Shown here piece by piece: positions 1 to 5,271 of a DNA stretch of 5,271 bases (positions within the stretch are counted from its first letter, which is position 1; the number at the start of each line of letters is the position of its first letter). Below the pieces are notes generated by a model. It had not been told where the DNA came from and ran no database searches. It was given only the letters and a program-made list of their open reading frames with translations. The stretch is from JBPCOB01 sp051000715 (lineage in GTDB: Bacteria; Actinomycetota; Actinomycetes; JALYNC01). The DNA lies in assembly GCA_051000715.1 (NCBI GenBank), contig JBPCOB010000264.1, forward strand, positions 1-5,271. The letters run 5' to 3'. The position numbers were made by a program, and so were the translations under genes.

Positions 1-2
1 TC

Positions 3-509
3 GCCGACTACCGGCTCGAGGTCGGCGGCCTGGTCGAGCGTCCGGTGTCGCTGTCGTTGACCGACCTGCGCACCCTCGGGCAGTCGGAGCAGATCACCAA
101 GCACAACTGCATCCAGGGCTGGACCGCGATCGCGCAGTGGGGCGGGGTGCCACTGGCCCGCATCCTGGAACTGGTCGGCCCTACCGCCGCTGCCAAGCAC
201 GTCGTGTTCTACGCCTTCGACGACAAGGGCGAGACCGAGGGGGAGGGCCGGTACGGCTTCTATTACGGGACCGTCCCCCTATTTCTGGCGAACAACCCGC
301 AGACGATCCTGGCGCTGGAGATGAACGGTGCCCCGCTGCCGGTCGAGCACGGCGCCCCGGTCCGGCTGCGGATCGAGACCCAGCTCGGCTTCAAGATGGT
401 GAAGTGGGTGCGGGCGATCGAGTTCGTCGAGAACGTCGAGGACATCGGCATGGGCCAAGGCGGCTGGCGCGAAGACCAGCAGTTCTACGCCAACGCCGCC
501 GGTATCTAG
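3..509 (+). CDS. Sulfite-oxidase-like molybdopterin oxidoreductase, C-terminal part (5' end outside window)
   Basis: The reading frame is open from the left edge to the TAG at 507-509, giving about 168 residues of a molybdopterin-binding domain of the sulfite oxidase/YedY superfamily (Oxidored_molyb type). The stretch KHNCIQGW holds the cysteine (codon 108-110) expected to ligate molybdenum. Further on, the blocks ALEMNGAPLP, HGAPVRLRIE and LGFKMVKWVRAIEFV follow the order usual in this family, the last near the domain's end. Family members transfer oxygen atoms or electrons to or from small substrates; the substrate here cannot be told. The real start lies upstream of the window, so the GTG at 45 is an internal codon. 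No C-terminal dimerisation domain of eukaryote-type sulfite oxidase follows, so this is the short bacterial form. The upstream part, possibly with a signal or membrane segment, is unseen. Family assignment is firm, physiological role unknown. Confidence 0.9.
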   Translation, partial: ADYRLEVGGLVERPVSLSLTDLRTLGQSEQITKHNCIQGWTAIAQWGGVPLARILELVGPTAAAKHVVFYAFDDKGETEGEGRYGFYYGTVPLFLANNPQTILALEMNGAPLPVEHGAPVRLRIETQLGFKMVKWVRAIEFVENVEDIGMGQGGWREDQQFYANAAGI

Positions 510-548
510 GCACATTCAGCTACCGATCCAGGAGACCGCGAGATCACC

Positions 549-917
549 GTGAACCCGTCCGGGGAGCAGTACGAGATCGCCGCCGGCGACCATCGGGTGA
601 CCCTCGTCGAGGCCGGCGGCGGCATCCGCGGCTACACCGTCGGCGGCCGGCCGCTGCTCGACGGCTATCGCCGCGGCGAGCGGTGCACCGGCGCCCGCGG
701 CCTCCCGCTCATCCCCTGGCCCAACCGGCTCGCGGACGGCGCATACACCTTCGACGGCACCGACCACCAGGTCCCGCTGACCGAGCCGGACAAGCACAAC
801 GCCATCCACGGGTTCCTGCGCTGGCGGAACTGGACCGCCCGCGAGCAGGCCGCCGACCGGGTCGTCCTGGGCACGGTGCTGAACCCCACCACCAGCTGGG
901 GCATCAGCCCCGGCTGA
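549..917 (+). pseudogene. Aldose 1-epimerase, N-terminal remnant (122 codons)
   Basis: The 122 codons match the start of aldose 1-epimerases (galactose mutarotase fold), which interconvert alpha and beta anomers of free sugars. The hallmark blocks are GLPLIPWPNRLADGAYTFDG at about residues 51-70 and the segment HNAIHGFLRWRNW at about 81-93. Family members run to about 300 residues and carry the catalytic histidine and glutamate further along; that part is absent. Homology is lost around residue 110 (NPTTSWGISPG) and the frame stops at 915-917. I read the other frames downstream and found no continuation, so this is a deletion or replacement, not a simple frameshift. The GTG start at 549 is preceded by AGGAG at 530-534, a rather long spacing of 14 bases. 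It lies 39 bp behind the molybdopterin gene and could share its transcript. The product is unlikely to be an active epimerase. Confidence 0.75.
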
Positions 918-922
918 CCCGA

Positions 923-1306
923 TCAGCGGGCACGGCGGCTGGTCCCGCCGCGCAGCACGGCCACCACCGCCGCTGCGAGCACGCCGCAGCCGACTATACG
1001 TCGCGCGGTCGCCCACCGGCCGTGGATCAGCTCGCGCAGCGCGGCCACCCCCAGGGCGAGCTCCTCCCGGCTGGCGGCGATGTCCGCAGCGATCGCGGCC
1101 CGGTCGCCGCGGGCGAGAGCGGCCTGCCGAGCGACCCCCTCCAGATGCTGCGCGGCGGGGAGGCCCGCCAGCTCCGGCCGGGCCCGGGTGTGGCGCTCGA
1201 TCTCACTGCTGCTCGCATCGGGTCCGCGACCACCGAGCAGCCTGGCGCGGAGCCGCGCCACACCGGCCTGCACGGCGGCGGCGTCGTCGCCATCGACGGT
1301 GGTCAT
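923..1306 (-). CDS. Small protein with C-terminal membrane anchor, DUF3618-like
   Basis: A 127-residue protein. The N-terminal two thirds are hydrophilic and rich in Ala, Arg and Glu. The segment AIAADIAASREELALGVAAL (about residues 71-90) resembles the ADIxxTRxELAxTVxAL pattern of actinobacterial DUF3618 proteins. It is followed by a basic stretch and one hydrophobic segment (about 104-118), then a short RRAR-rich tail, as expected for a tail-anchored membrane protein. The ATG at 1306 lies 2 bp after the stop of the enolase-superfamily gene, so the two are probably co-transcribed and translationally coupled; the only ribosome-binding match is a GAGG directly abutting the ATG. The frame stays open far upstream through the enolase gene, but that part is an antisense-like shadow in another frame of the real gene. 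The stop faces the epimerase remnant's stop at a 5-bp distance. Function is unknown; the DUF3618 assignment is by eye. Confidence 0.7.
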   Translation of the reverse strand: MTTVDGDDAAAVQAGVARLRARLLGGRGPDASSSEIERHTRARPELAGLPAAQHLEGVARQAALARGDRAAIAADIAASREELALGVAALRELIHGRWATARRIVGCGVLAAAVVAVLRGGTSRRAR

Positions 1307-1308
1307 CC

Positions 1309-2427
1309 TCAGGCCGTCCGATAGGGCTCGGCGTCGGAGCGCTTGAGGGTCAGGCCGAAGCCGGGCCGGCCCTGGTCGGGGCGCAGCACCCCGCCGGCGG
1401 GGTCGAGCACCCCGTCGAAGAGCATGCCCTCGATGCGGACGTGGTCGTGGAAGTACTCCAGGTGCCGCAGGTTGGGGACGGCGGCGGCGATGTGCGCGTG
1501 CAGGTTCGGTGCGCAGTGCCCCGAGACCTCCAGGTTGTACGCGGCGGCCACCGCGGCCGCGCGCAGCCAGTCGGTGATGCCCCCGCAGCGGGTGACGTCG
1601 ATCTGCAGGCAGTCCACCGCCTGCGCGGCGACCATCCGGGCGAAGTAGACCAGGTCGTAGCCGTACTCGCCGGCGGCGGTGTCCGGGGGGGTCTGGTCGC
1701 GTACCTCGCGCAGCCCGTCGAGGTCGTCGGAGGACACCGGCTCCTCGAACCAGGTCACGTCGGAGGCGGCCATGGCGTGGGCCACCCGGATCGCCTGCTT
1801 GCGGGTGTAGCCGCCGTTGGCGTCCACGTACAGCTTGACGTCCGGGCCGATCACCGTGCGGGCGAAGGCGATCCGGGCCAGGTCGCGCCGCTCGCGGCTG
1901 CCCCACGACTCGCCGATCTTGATCTTCACTCGGGGGATGTCCCACTGCCCCACCCACCGCTCCAGCTGGGCCCGGGCGGTGGCCGCGTCGTAGGTGGTGA
2001 ACCCGCCGCTGCCGTAGATCGGCACCTCGTCGTGGACCACCCCGAGCAGCCGGCACACCGGCAGCTCGAGCAGCCGGGCCTTGAGATCCCACAGTGCCGT
2101 GTCCACCGCGCTGATCGCGCACGACGCCAGCCCCGGGCGGCCCAGGTTCCGCACCGCCCGGACCATCGCCCCCCACGAACCTGGGACGTCCAGGACGGGC
2201 CGGCCGACCACCGCGCCGGCGAGGGGGCCGTCGATGACCGGCTTGGCGCCGGCACCCGCGTAGGTGTAGCCGTGTCCCGTCATCCCGCCGCCGGTCGCCT
2301 CGACCAGCACCATCGTCGTCGACGACCACGCCACGGTGCCGTCGGCCTCCGGCTGGTCGGTCGGGATCTCGTACACCGACACCGTCAGGCTGTCCACGAC
2401 CGCCGCCGAGACGCTCACCGCCCACAC
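1309..2427 (-). CDS. Enolase-superfamily enzyme, mandelate racemase subgroup (probable acid-sugar dehydratase/racemase)
   Basis: A full-length 372-residue member of the mandelate racemase/muconate lactonizing enzyme superfamily, which abstracts the proton alpha to a carboxylate and stabilises the enolate with Mg2+. An N-terminal capping domain (about 10-130) precedes the barrel. The mandelate racemase active site is complete: the KIK motif at 168-170, metal ligands Asp202 (DANGG), Glu228 (FEEP) and Glu254 (GEYGYD), the Asp277/His304 catalytic dyad (DVTRCGG and SGHCAPN) and Glu324 (LEYF). The dyad places it in the racemase/sugar-acid dehydratase subgroup and not the muconate cycloisomerase subgroup. 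The substrate is unknown; an aldonate or aldarate is the usual guess, mildly supported by the nearby aldose 1-epimerase remnant. GTG at 2427 is used here, but GAGAGGG lies only 2-3 bases before it; the GTG at 2418 (369 residues) has better spacing and may be the real start. The DUF3618-like gene follows 2 bp downstream. Confidence 0.93.
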   Translation of the reverse strand: MWAVSVSAAVVDSLTVSVYEIPTDQPEADGTVAWSSTTMVLVEATGGGMTGHGYTYAGAGAKPVIDGPLAGAVVGRPVLDVPGSWGAMVRAVRNLGRPGLASCAISAVDTALWDLKARLLELPVCRLLGVVHDEVPIYGSGGFTTYDAATARAQLERWVGQWDIPRVKIKIGESWGSRERRDLARIAFARTVIGPDVKLYVDANGGYTRKQAIRVAHAMAASDVTWFEEPVSSDDLDGLREVRDQTPPDTAAGEYGYDLVYFARMVAAQAVDCLQIDVTRCGGITDWLRAAAVAAAYNLEVSGHCAPNLHAHIAAAVPNLRHLEYFHDHVRIEGMLFDGVLDPAGGVLRPDQGRPGFGLTLKRSDAEPYRTA

Positions 2428-2451
2428 CGCCCTCTCGCATCACGCATCGGT

Positions 2452-2470
2452 CCGGCGCTGTCCTCGCCGG
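2452..2470. repeat. Perfect inverted repeat CCGGCG-N7-CGCCGG upstream of the enolase-superfamily gene
   Basis: Two 6-base arms (2452-2457 and 2465-2470) are exactly complementary around a 7-base loop. It sits in the 79-bp gap between the membrane protein gene (stop at 2507) and the enolase-superfamily gene (start 2427 or 2418), 25 bp before the latter. No run of T follows on either strand, so a classical intrinsic terminator is not supported. It could be a repressor operator or an RNA hairpin separating the two genes; at this GC content a chance 6-bp stem is also quite possible. Confidence 0.3.
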
Positions 2471-2506
2471 TCATCAGACCCTGGTGGCCGCGGGCGTTCA
2501 CCCGGG

Positions 2507-2962
2507 TCATCCGGGCGGCCGCAGCGACATGGGCAGCAGCCACCGACCCAGCCAGGCGGCGACGGTCTGGCGCCGCGCGGCCAGGCCGCCGACCTGGCCT
2601 TTGGCCGCTGACTGGGACGGCAGGGCCGAGCCGCGGCGGGTCAGCGCCGCCCCGACCACGGCGAAGCTGCCGGCGGCCGCCGCGTCCACCAGCCCGGCCC
2701 GGCGGCGCGCCCGGTCCCAGCCGGCCAGCCCAACCATCGACGCGACGTGCGCCAGGTCGGCCTCCACTCCCAACGCCAGCACCGCCCGGCCCGCCGGCCC
2801 AGCGGTCGCCACCGCCTGCGCCAGGTGCCGCGCGCCCAGCAACCGCGCCACCATCCGAGTCCGCGGATCAGCCAGGTGTCCGGTGTAGAGCCGGATCACC
2901 GGGCCGGGCGCGCCCAAAAGCAGGACGCCGTACCCGGCCCGCACGGCGGCAAAGCGGTTCAT
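2507..2962 (-). CDS. Predicted multi-pass membrane protein, uncharacterised
   Basis: A 151-residue protein starting MNRFAAVRAGYG. Hydrophobic stretches lie at about residues 9-24, 38-55, 58-80 and 89-107, suggesting three or four membrane segments, followed by a basic hydrophilic tail of about 40 residues. The motif RLLGARHLAQ (about 40-49) and the acidic pair in GVEADLAH (about 65-72) resemble small uncharacterised actinobacterial membrane proteins I have seen, but I know of no function. The frame is open upstream to a TTG at 3046 (179 codons) with another ATG at 3022. I chose the ATG at 2962 because it overlaps by ATGA the stop of an upstream 37-codon ORF that has a strong ribosome binding site, and because the sequence before it does not look like a membrane protein's N-terminus. 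Expression by translational coupling to that small ORF is inferred. Confidence 0.7.
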   Translation of the reverse strand: MNRFAAVRAGYGVLLLGAPGPVIRLYTGHLADPRTRMVARLLGARHLAQAVATAGPAGRAVLALGVEADLAHVASMVGLAGWDRARRRAGLVDAAAAGSFAVVGAALTRRGSALPSQSAAKGQVGGLAARRQTVAAWLGRWLLPMSLRPPG

Positions 2963-3072
2963 CGCCGACGCAGCCAGCCCACCAGACCCCTGCCCGGCCG
3001 CGCCCACAGCGGACGCCGACATGGCTCTGGCCGGGGGGACAACCAAAACTGCGGCGCATGCGCATGGCTCAT
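2959..3072 (-). CDS. Small 37-residue ORF with strong ribosome binding site, coupled to the membrane protein gene
   Basis: The ATG at 3072 is preceded at 8-base spacing by GAGGAGGAGG (3090-3081), the best ribosome binding site in the window. The peptide begins MSHAHAPQFWLSPRPEP, contains one cysteine and several tryptophans, and ends in a basic GLVGWLRRR tail that could be a short amphipathic or membrane-associated helix. The stop codon TGA (2961-2959) overlaps the ATG of the 151-residue membrane protein (ATGA), a classical arrangement for translational coupling. Third-position G/C is about 73 percent, lower than in the neighbouring long genes. The frame is open upstream to 3321, but nothing there has a comparable start signal. 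It may be a functional small protein or a leader whose translation sets expression of the next gene. I do not recognise a family. Confidence 0.55.
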   Translation of the reverse strand: MSHAHAPQFWLSPRPEPCRRPLWARPGRGLVGWLRRR

Positions 3073-3080
3073 CTCGCTGA

Positions 3081-3090
3081 CCTCCTCCTC
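3081..3090 (-). promoter_or_regulatory. Strong ribosome binding site GAGGAGGAGG
   Basis: Purine-rich repeat closely complementary to the 3' end of 16S rRNA, 8 bases before the ATG at 3072. It decides the start of the 37-codon ORF and, by coupling, supports the start of the membrane protein gene at 2962. Confidence 0.6.
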
Positions 3091-3091
3091 A

Positions 3092-3114
3092 CCGCTGTGC
3101 CAGCGGCACACCGG
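3092..3114. promoter_or_regulatory. Imperfect hairpin/dyad just upstream of the strong ribosome binding site
   Basis: On the minus strand the arms are CCG-G-TGTGCC and GGCACA-G-CGG around a GCT loop: a 6-bp core stem, one G/G mismatch, then three more pairs. It ends two bases before the GAGGAGGAGG site. Position between a gene end (3249) and the start of a two-ORF unit suggests an operator or an RNA structure affecting translation initiation. There is no T tract, so it is not an evident terminator. Function is inferred from position only. Confidence 0.35.
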
Positions 3115-3248
3115 CGGATGCTGTTCCACTATCTTCCTCACCTTGCGGCGGGCTCTTTTGGTGTTGGCCGGGGACGCCAAGGGCGGCGATCCCGGCGGCT
3201 CCTGACCCGGCCCACGCCAGCGACAGTCGTCCTGCGCCGCCGCGGCGG

Positions 3249-4567
3249 TCAGCCCGGCCCGGCCACCGAGGCCGTGTGGTCGTCGGCGTCCGCCGTCCCA
3301 CCCTCGACCCGCCGGGCCCAACCGGCGATGACTGGCCGATACTCGGGCAGCGCGGCCGCGTGAAGGTCGGCGAGCATTGCGGCGAGCCGGCCGGGGACCT
3401 GCACTGCGTCCGCGCCGTACCTCCAGATCTCCCCGACCGCAAGATCGAGGAAGTCGCCGAAGCCGTACTGCGGCACGACCAGCCGCAGCCGCCCGTCCGG
3501 GCTCAAGGACCGACCGTCGGGCAGGTGCCGGGTGGCGAGCCGGCGGAGCAGGTCGTGCAGCCCATCGATGGTCTGCGAGGCCGTCGTCGGGTCATTCACC
3601 GCAGGCGACAGGGCACGCTCGGCGATATCGACGAGTTGGCGAAAGCCGAACGCCAGGTCCTGTTCCATCGTGCGTTCGCTATCCAGCGCCACCTCGCCGA
3701 GGACGCGCTGGTTCAGCCGTCCCGCGATGCGTACCTCGCCGCCTGACCCGTCGGGATGGACGGTTAACAGCGGCGCACCGGTCGGCACGAAGTCGCCGAC
3801 TCGGGCCGTCAAGGTCAGCACACAGCCGGTATCGGTCGCCAGCCGCACCAGCACTCGCTCGTTGACCGACACCACCACGCCGCCGCGAGGCGCCGGGACG
3901 GTGCACGCTGCCGCCGGCAAGGGCTGCGGTGGCCTGGGCGCGGCCGTATCGACGGGGTAGCGGCCCTCGAGCACCCTGCGGGACTCATCGCCCACGTAGG
4001 TGATGATGGTGGCCACTCGGATCAGGTTCGCCATATGGCTGATGTAACGGATGAACAGGCCGAGCTGGCCAGCACGAAGCCGAACGCAACCGTGACCGCG
4101 ATTCGCGGCACGAACGCGTCGTGTCCGGTCGTGCCACGGATCGCCCGATAGACCACCATGGCGTAGACAAAGGTGGCGACGAAGATCCCGAGCGCGACCT
4201 GGATCGTCCGGTCACCGAGGAACATCCGCAGCACTCGCGGGGAGAACTGGCCGCTGGACAGCTGCAGCACCACAATGGTGATCGATAACACCAGGCCCGT
4301 GAAGGAAATCATCGCCTGGATGATCGAGGACAGGAAGCTGCGGGCCCCGCTCGGCGGACCAGGGAAGACGAACAGAGCATGCGTGGCCGGCAACGCCTCG
4401 TCGAGCGCGACCAGCCCGATCGCCAACCCGATCGAGACGACCACGCACACCGCGGGCACCAGCCAGAACGTCGCCCGGGCCACATTCCGAACCCGCTCAA
4501 CCGACACCACCGGCAGCCACGCGGCGAGCCTGGCCGCCGCTCCTCCCCAACGGCCCGGCTGGCTCAT
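3249..4567 (-). pseudogene. DUF2254 membrane protein gene broken by a one-base frameshift near 4064
   Basis: Two overlapping frames together give one complete DUF2254 protein of about 439 residues. The first part (4567 to about 4064) carries hydrophobic segments at about residues 33-56, 80-103, 121-140 and 153 onward, with the family's LQLSSGQFSPRVLRMFLGDR block at about 101-120. In its own frame it then runs out of family sequence (SACSSVTSAIWRT) and stops at 4022. The second frame, read from about 4064, restores the fourth membrane segment as LGLFIRYISHMANLIRVATI and continues into the soluble C-terminal half with the typical ERALSPAVNDPTTA block, ending at 3249. A missing C (AGC-CTC reduced to AGCTC, 4066-4062) explains the break. 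No slippery heptamer is visible, and the ATG at 4034 has no ribosome binding site. DUF2254 proteins are inner-membrane proteins of unknown function. The break is either a true mutation or a sequencing error. Confidence 0.88.
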
Positions 4568-4611
4568 CCCGACCGACCCGGCGGCCCAACCGGTGCAGCC
4601 ACCCGGCCCAC
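4564..4611 (-). CDS. Possible 15-residue upstream ORF coupled to the DUF2254 gene
   Basis: GTG at 4611 follows GGAAGGAG (4623-4616) at a 4-base distance, and the 15-codon peptide stops with TGA at 4566-4564, overlapping the DUF2254 ATG (4567) as ATGA. The DUF2254 ATG itself lacks a good ribosome binding site, so initiation could depend on ribosomes ending this leader. Alternatively the GTG is the real DUF2254 start and a one-base error separates the two frames. The frame is open further upstream to 4767, but with rare AGG/AGA codons and no clear start. Confidence 0.3.
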   Translation of the reverse strand: MGRVAAPVGPPGRSG

Positions 4612-4960
4612 AGGTCTCCTTCCCCGTCCATCGACGCAGCGGCCGGTCCTCGCGTACAGCGCCGGCCGCCGCGGCACCGCGCCGTCACCAGCCCAGGGCA
4701 TCCCAGGAAAATCCCCCCGTTGAGCAGATCTGCGGCCTGAGGTTAGAGCGGCAGGACACGTCGACAACCGCTTGCCGTCAGCAACATCCTCACCGGTTCC
4801 GACCTCGTCAGGCTCCCACCGCCCCGTTGCCGCGCGGGCACCGAATCGATCGCCGTATGGGGAACCTCTTGCGGGAACGCCGCAGGTCGGAGGGCGTGCC
4901 CTCGTGAGGGTCTGCCGTAAGACCGGCGGGGCCGACTGTCAATCAATCCCAATACCGACC
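4612..4960. other. About 350 bp without a convincing gene
   Basis: Between the 50-codon ORF (stop at 4961) and the DUF2254 leader region I see no ORF with family resemblance. Base composition is somewhat less GC-rich around 4780-4990 than in the genes. On the minus strand a TTGACA (4942-4937) is followed after 17 bases by TACGGC, which is a poor -10 box, so a promoter is only possible. A small stem GGTCT/AGACC lies at 4909-4924. The stretch may hold the DUF2254 promoter, or eroded coding sequence from the gene to its right. Confidence 0.4.
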
Positions 4961-5113
4961 CTAACCGGACGCCGGTAAGCCAGCCACGCTGACGTGGGGT
5001 TGGGGTGTACTCCACTCTGGCAAGGCGGGTGGTGCCTGCCCGGTCACGTCGAGCACTGCTCCGCCCGGGTATACGCCGTACACGAACCGCCCGGCATCGC
5101 TTGAGTTGCTCAC
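4961..5113 (-). CDS. 50-residue ORF overlapping the upstream gene end; possible truncated gene start
   Basis: GTG at 5113 starts a 50-residue frame (MSNSSDAGRFVYGVYPGG...) ending at 4961. The GTG overlaps the TGA of an upstream reading frame as GTGA, and AGGAGG (5132-5127) lies 13 bases upstream; a GTG at 5122 in the same frame has closer spacing (4 bases) to AGGAGG and would add three residues. The block GRFVYGVYPGG looks like the beginning of a longer enzyme-like protein, since it is a compact aromatic and glycine-rich strand-turn motif, but what follows is proline-rich and soon stops. It may be the surviving N-terminus of a truncated gene, as with the epimerase remnant, or a small gene in its own right. 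I do not recognise the family with confidence. Confidence 0.35.
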   Translation of the reverse strand: MSNSSDAGRFVYGVYPGGAVLDVTGQAPPALPEWSTPQPHVSVAGLPASG

Positions 5114-5271
5114 GCTCCCCACTCTGCCTCCTGGCCTCCGCCCGCCCACATGGTCGCCTTGATGGCCTCGAGCCCTCCGGAATGACCCCGTCCGTAGAGG
5201 TGATCCCGCTGTGAGACGCACGGATGGCTTCGTTGGTCGCGCGGCGCAAGGTCTCCCGCATCGGCTCGTGT
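5110..5271 (-). pseudogene. C-terminal end of an unidentified gene entering from the right edge, with an apparent frameshift near 5172
   Basis: From the right edge one frame reads HEPMRETLRRATNEAIRAS and continues to about VIPEG with roughly 85 percent G/C at third positions. There coding character switches to another frame, which reads LEAIKATMWAGG and ends with TGA at 5112-5110, again with high third-position G/C. Joining them needs one extra base at about 5172 (GGC-CTC reduced to GGCTC). The stop overlaps the GTG of the next ORF. The unshifted first frame runs on to 4743 but becomes Arg-rich and implausible. The family is not recognised. Only about 54 codons are visible, so the reconstruction is tentative. 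Confidence 0.35.

Noticed and set aside
137..1324. A 395-codon plus-strand frame
   Set aside because: It is a frame shadow of the molybdopterin and epimerase genes, with RRRP-rich composition and no family resemblance.
923..2443. A 506-codon minus-strand frame spanning the enolase-superfamily gene
   Set aside because: Over 1309-2443 it is an Arg/Gly/Pro-rich out-of-frame shadow of the enolase gene; only its last 127 codons, after the enolase stop, look like a real gene.
2486..2520. GGCCGC/GCGGCC inverted repeat as a terminator of the membrane protein gene
   Set aside because: The loop is over 20 bases, the repeat overlaps the coding end, and there is no T tract.
3054..3063. The palindrome GCGCATGCGC as an operator
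   Set aside because: It falls inside the 37-codon ORF and arises from its His-Ala-His-Ala codons; arms do not extend further.
1441..3363. A 640-codon plus-strand frame
   Set aside because: It lies antisense to the enolase gene, the membrane protein gene and the end of DUF2254, with low-complexity Arg/Pro/Ala content typical of high-GC antisense shadows.
4743..4787. A 14-codon minus-strand ORF (MLLTASGCRRVLPL) with a GTGAGG site as a possible leader peptide
   Set aside because: It has no attenuator hairpin or run of one amino acid and no amino-acid biosynthesis gene follows, so it is likely chance.
4914..4942. A minus-strand TTGACA with 17-base spacing to TACGGC as a sigma-70-type promoter
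   Set aside because: The -10 hexamer lacks the usual TAnnnT pattern and the site is more than 340 bp from the nearest clear gene start.
5224..5271. A plus-strand start, MASLVARRKVSRIGSC, running off the right edge
   Set aside because: It has high third-position G/C but no ribosome binding site and only 16 codons, and it conflicts with the minus-strand frame. It is possible but not supported.

Overview
High-GC DNA with strong G/C preference at third codon positions, GTG starts and dense same-strand packing, which fits an actinomycete (Actinomycetota) chromosome. I cannot name the genus. I see no RNA gene, CRISPR array, insertion sequence or phage gene. Two of the recognisable genes are broken and the right-hand part carries frame disruptions, so this looks like ordinary chromosomal DNA with local gene decay or sequence errors.

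Layout. The left end (1-917) reads rightward: the C-terminal part of a sulfite-oxidase-like molybdopterin enzyme, cut by the window edge, then a severely truncated aldose 1-epimerase (122 codons instead of roughly 300). Everything supported to the right of 917 reads leftward and converges on the epimerase remnant with only 5 bp between the stop codons.

In leftward transcription order: a possible C-terminal gene end entering from the right edge (5271-5110) overlaps a 50-codon ORF (5113-4961). A roughly 390-bp stretch without a convincing gene follows. Next is a DUF2254 membrane protein gene (4567-3249) broken by a one-base frameshift near 4064. After it come a 37-codon ORF with a near-perfect ribosome binding site (3072-2959), overlapping by ATGA a 151-residue predicted membrane protein (2962-2507); an enolase-superfamily enzyme with the complete mandelate racemase active site (2427-1309); and, 2 bp later, a 127-residue protein with a C-terminal membrane anchor resembling DUF3618 (1306-923).

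How they might work together. The enolase-superfamily enzyme (probable acid-sugar dehydratase or racemase) and the neighbouring aldose 1-epimerase remnant both suggest sugar or sugar-acid metabolism, but they lie on opposite strands and do not form an operon. The membrane proteins have no known joint function. The less usual signals are the small overlapping ORFs that sit directly upstream of longer genes, and two apparent -1 frame breaks that share the same local sequence.
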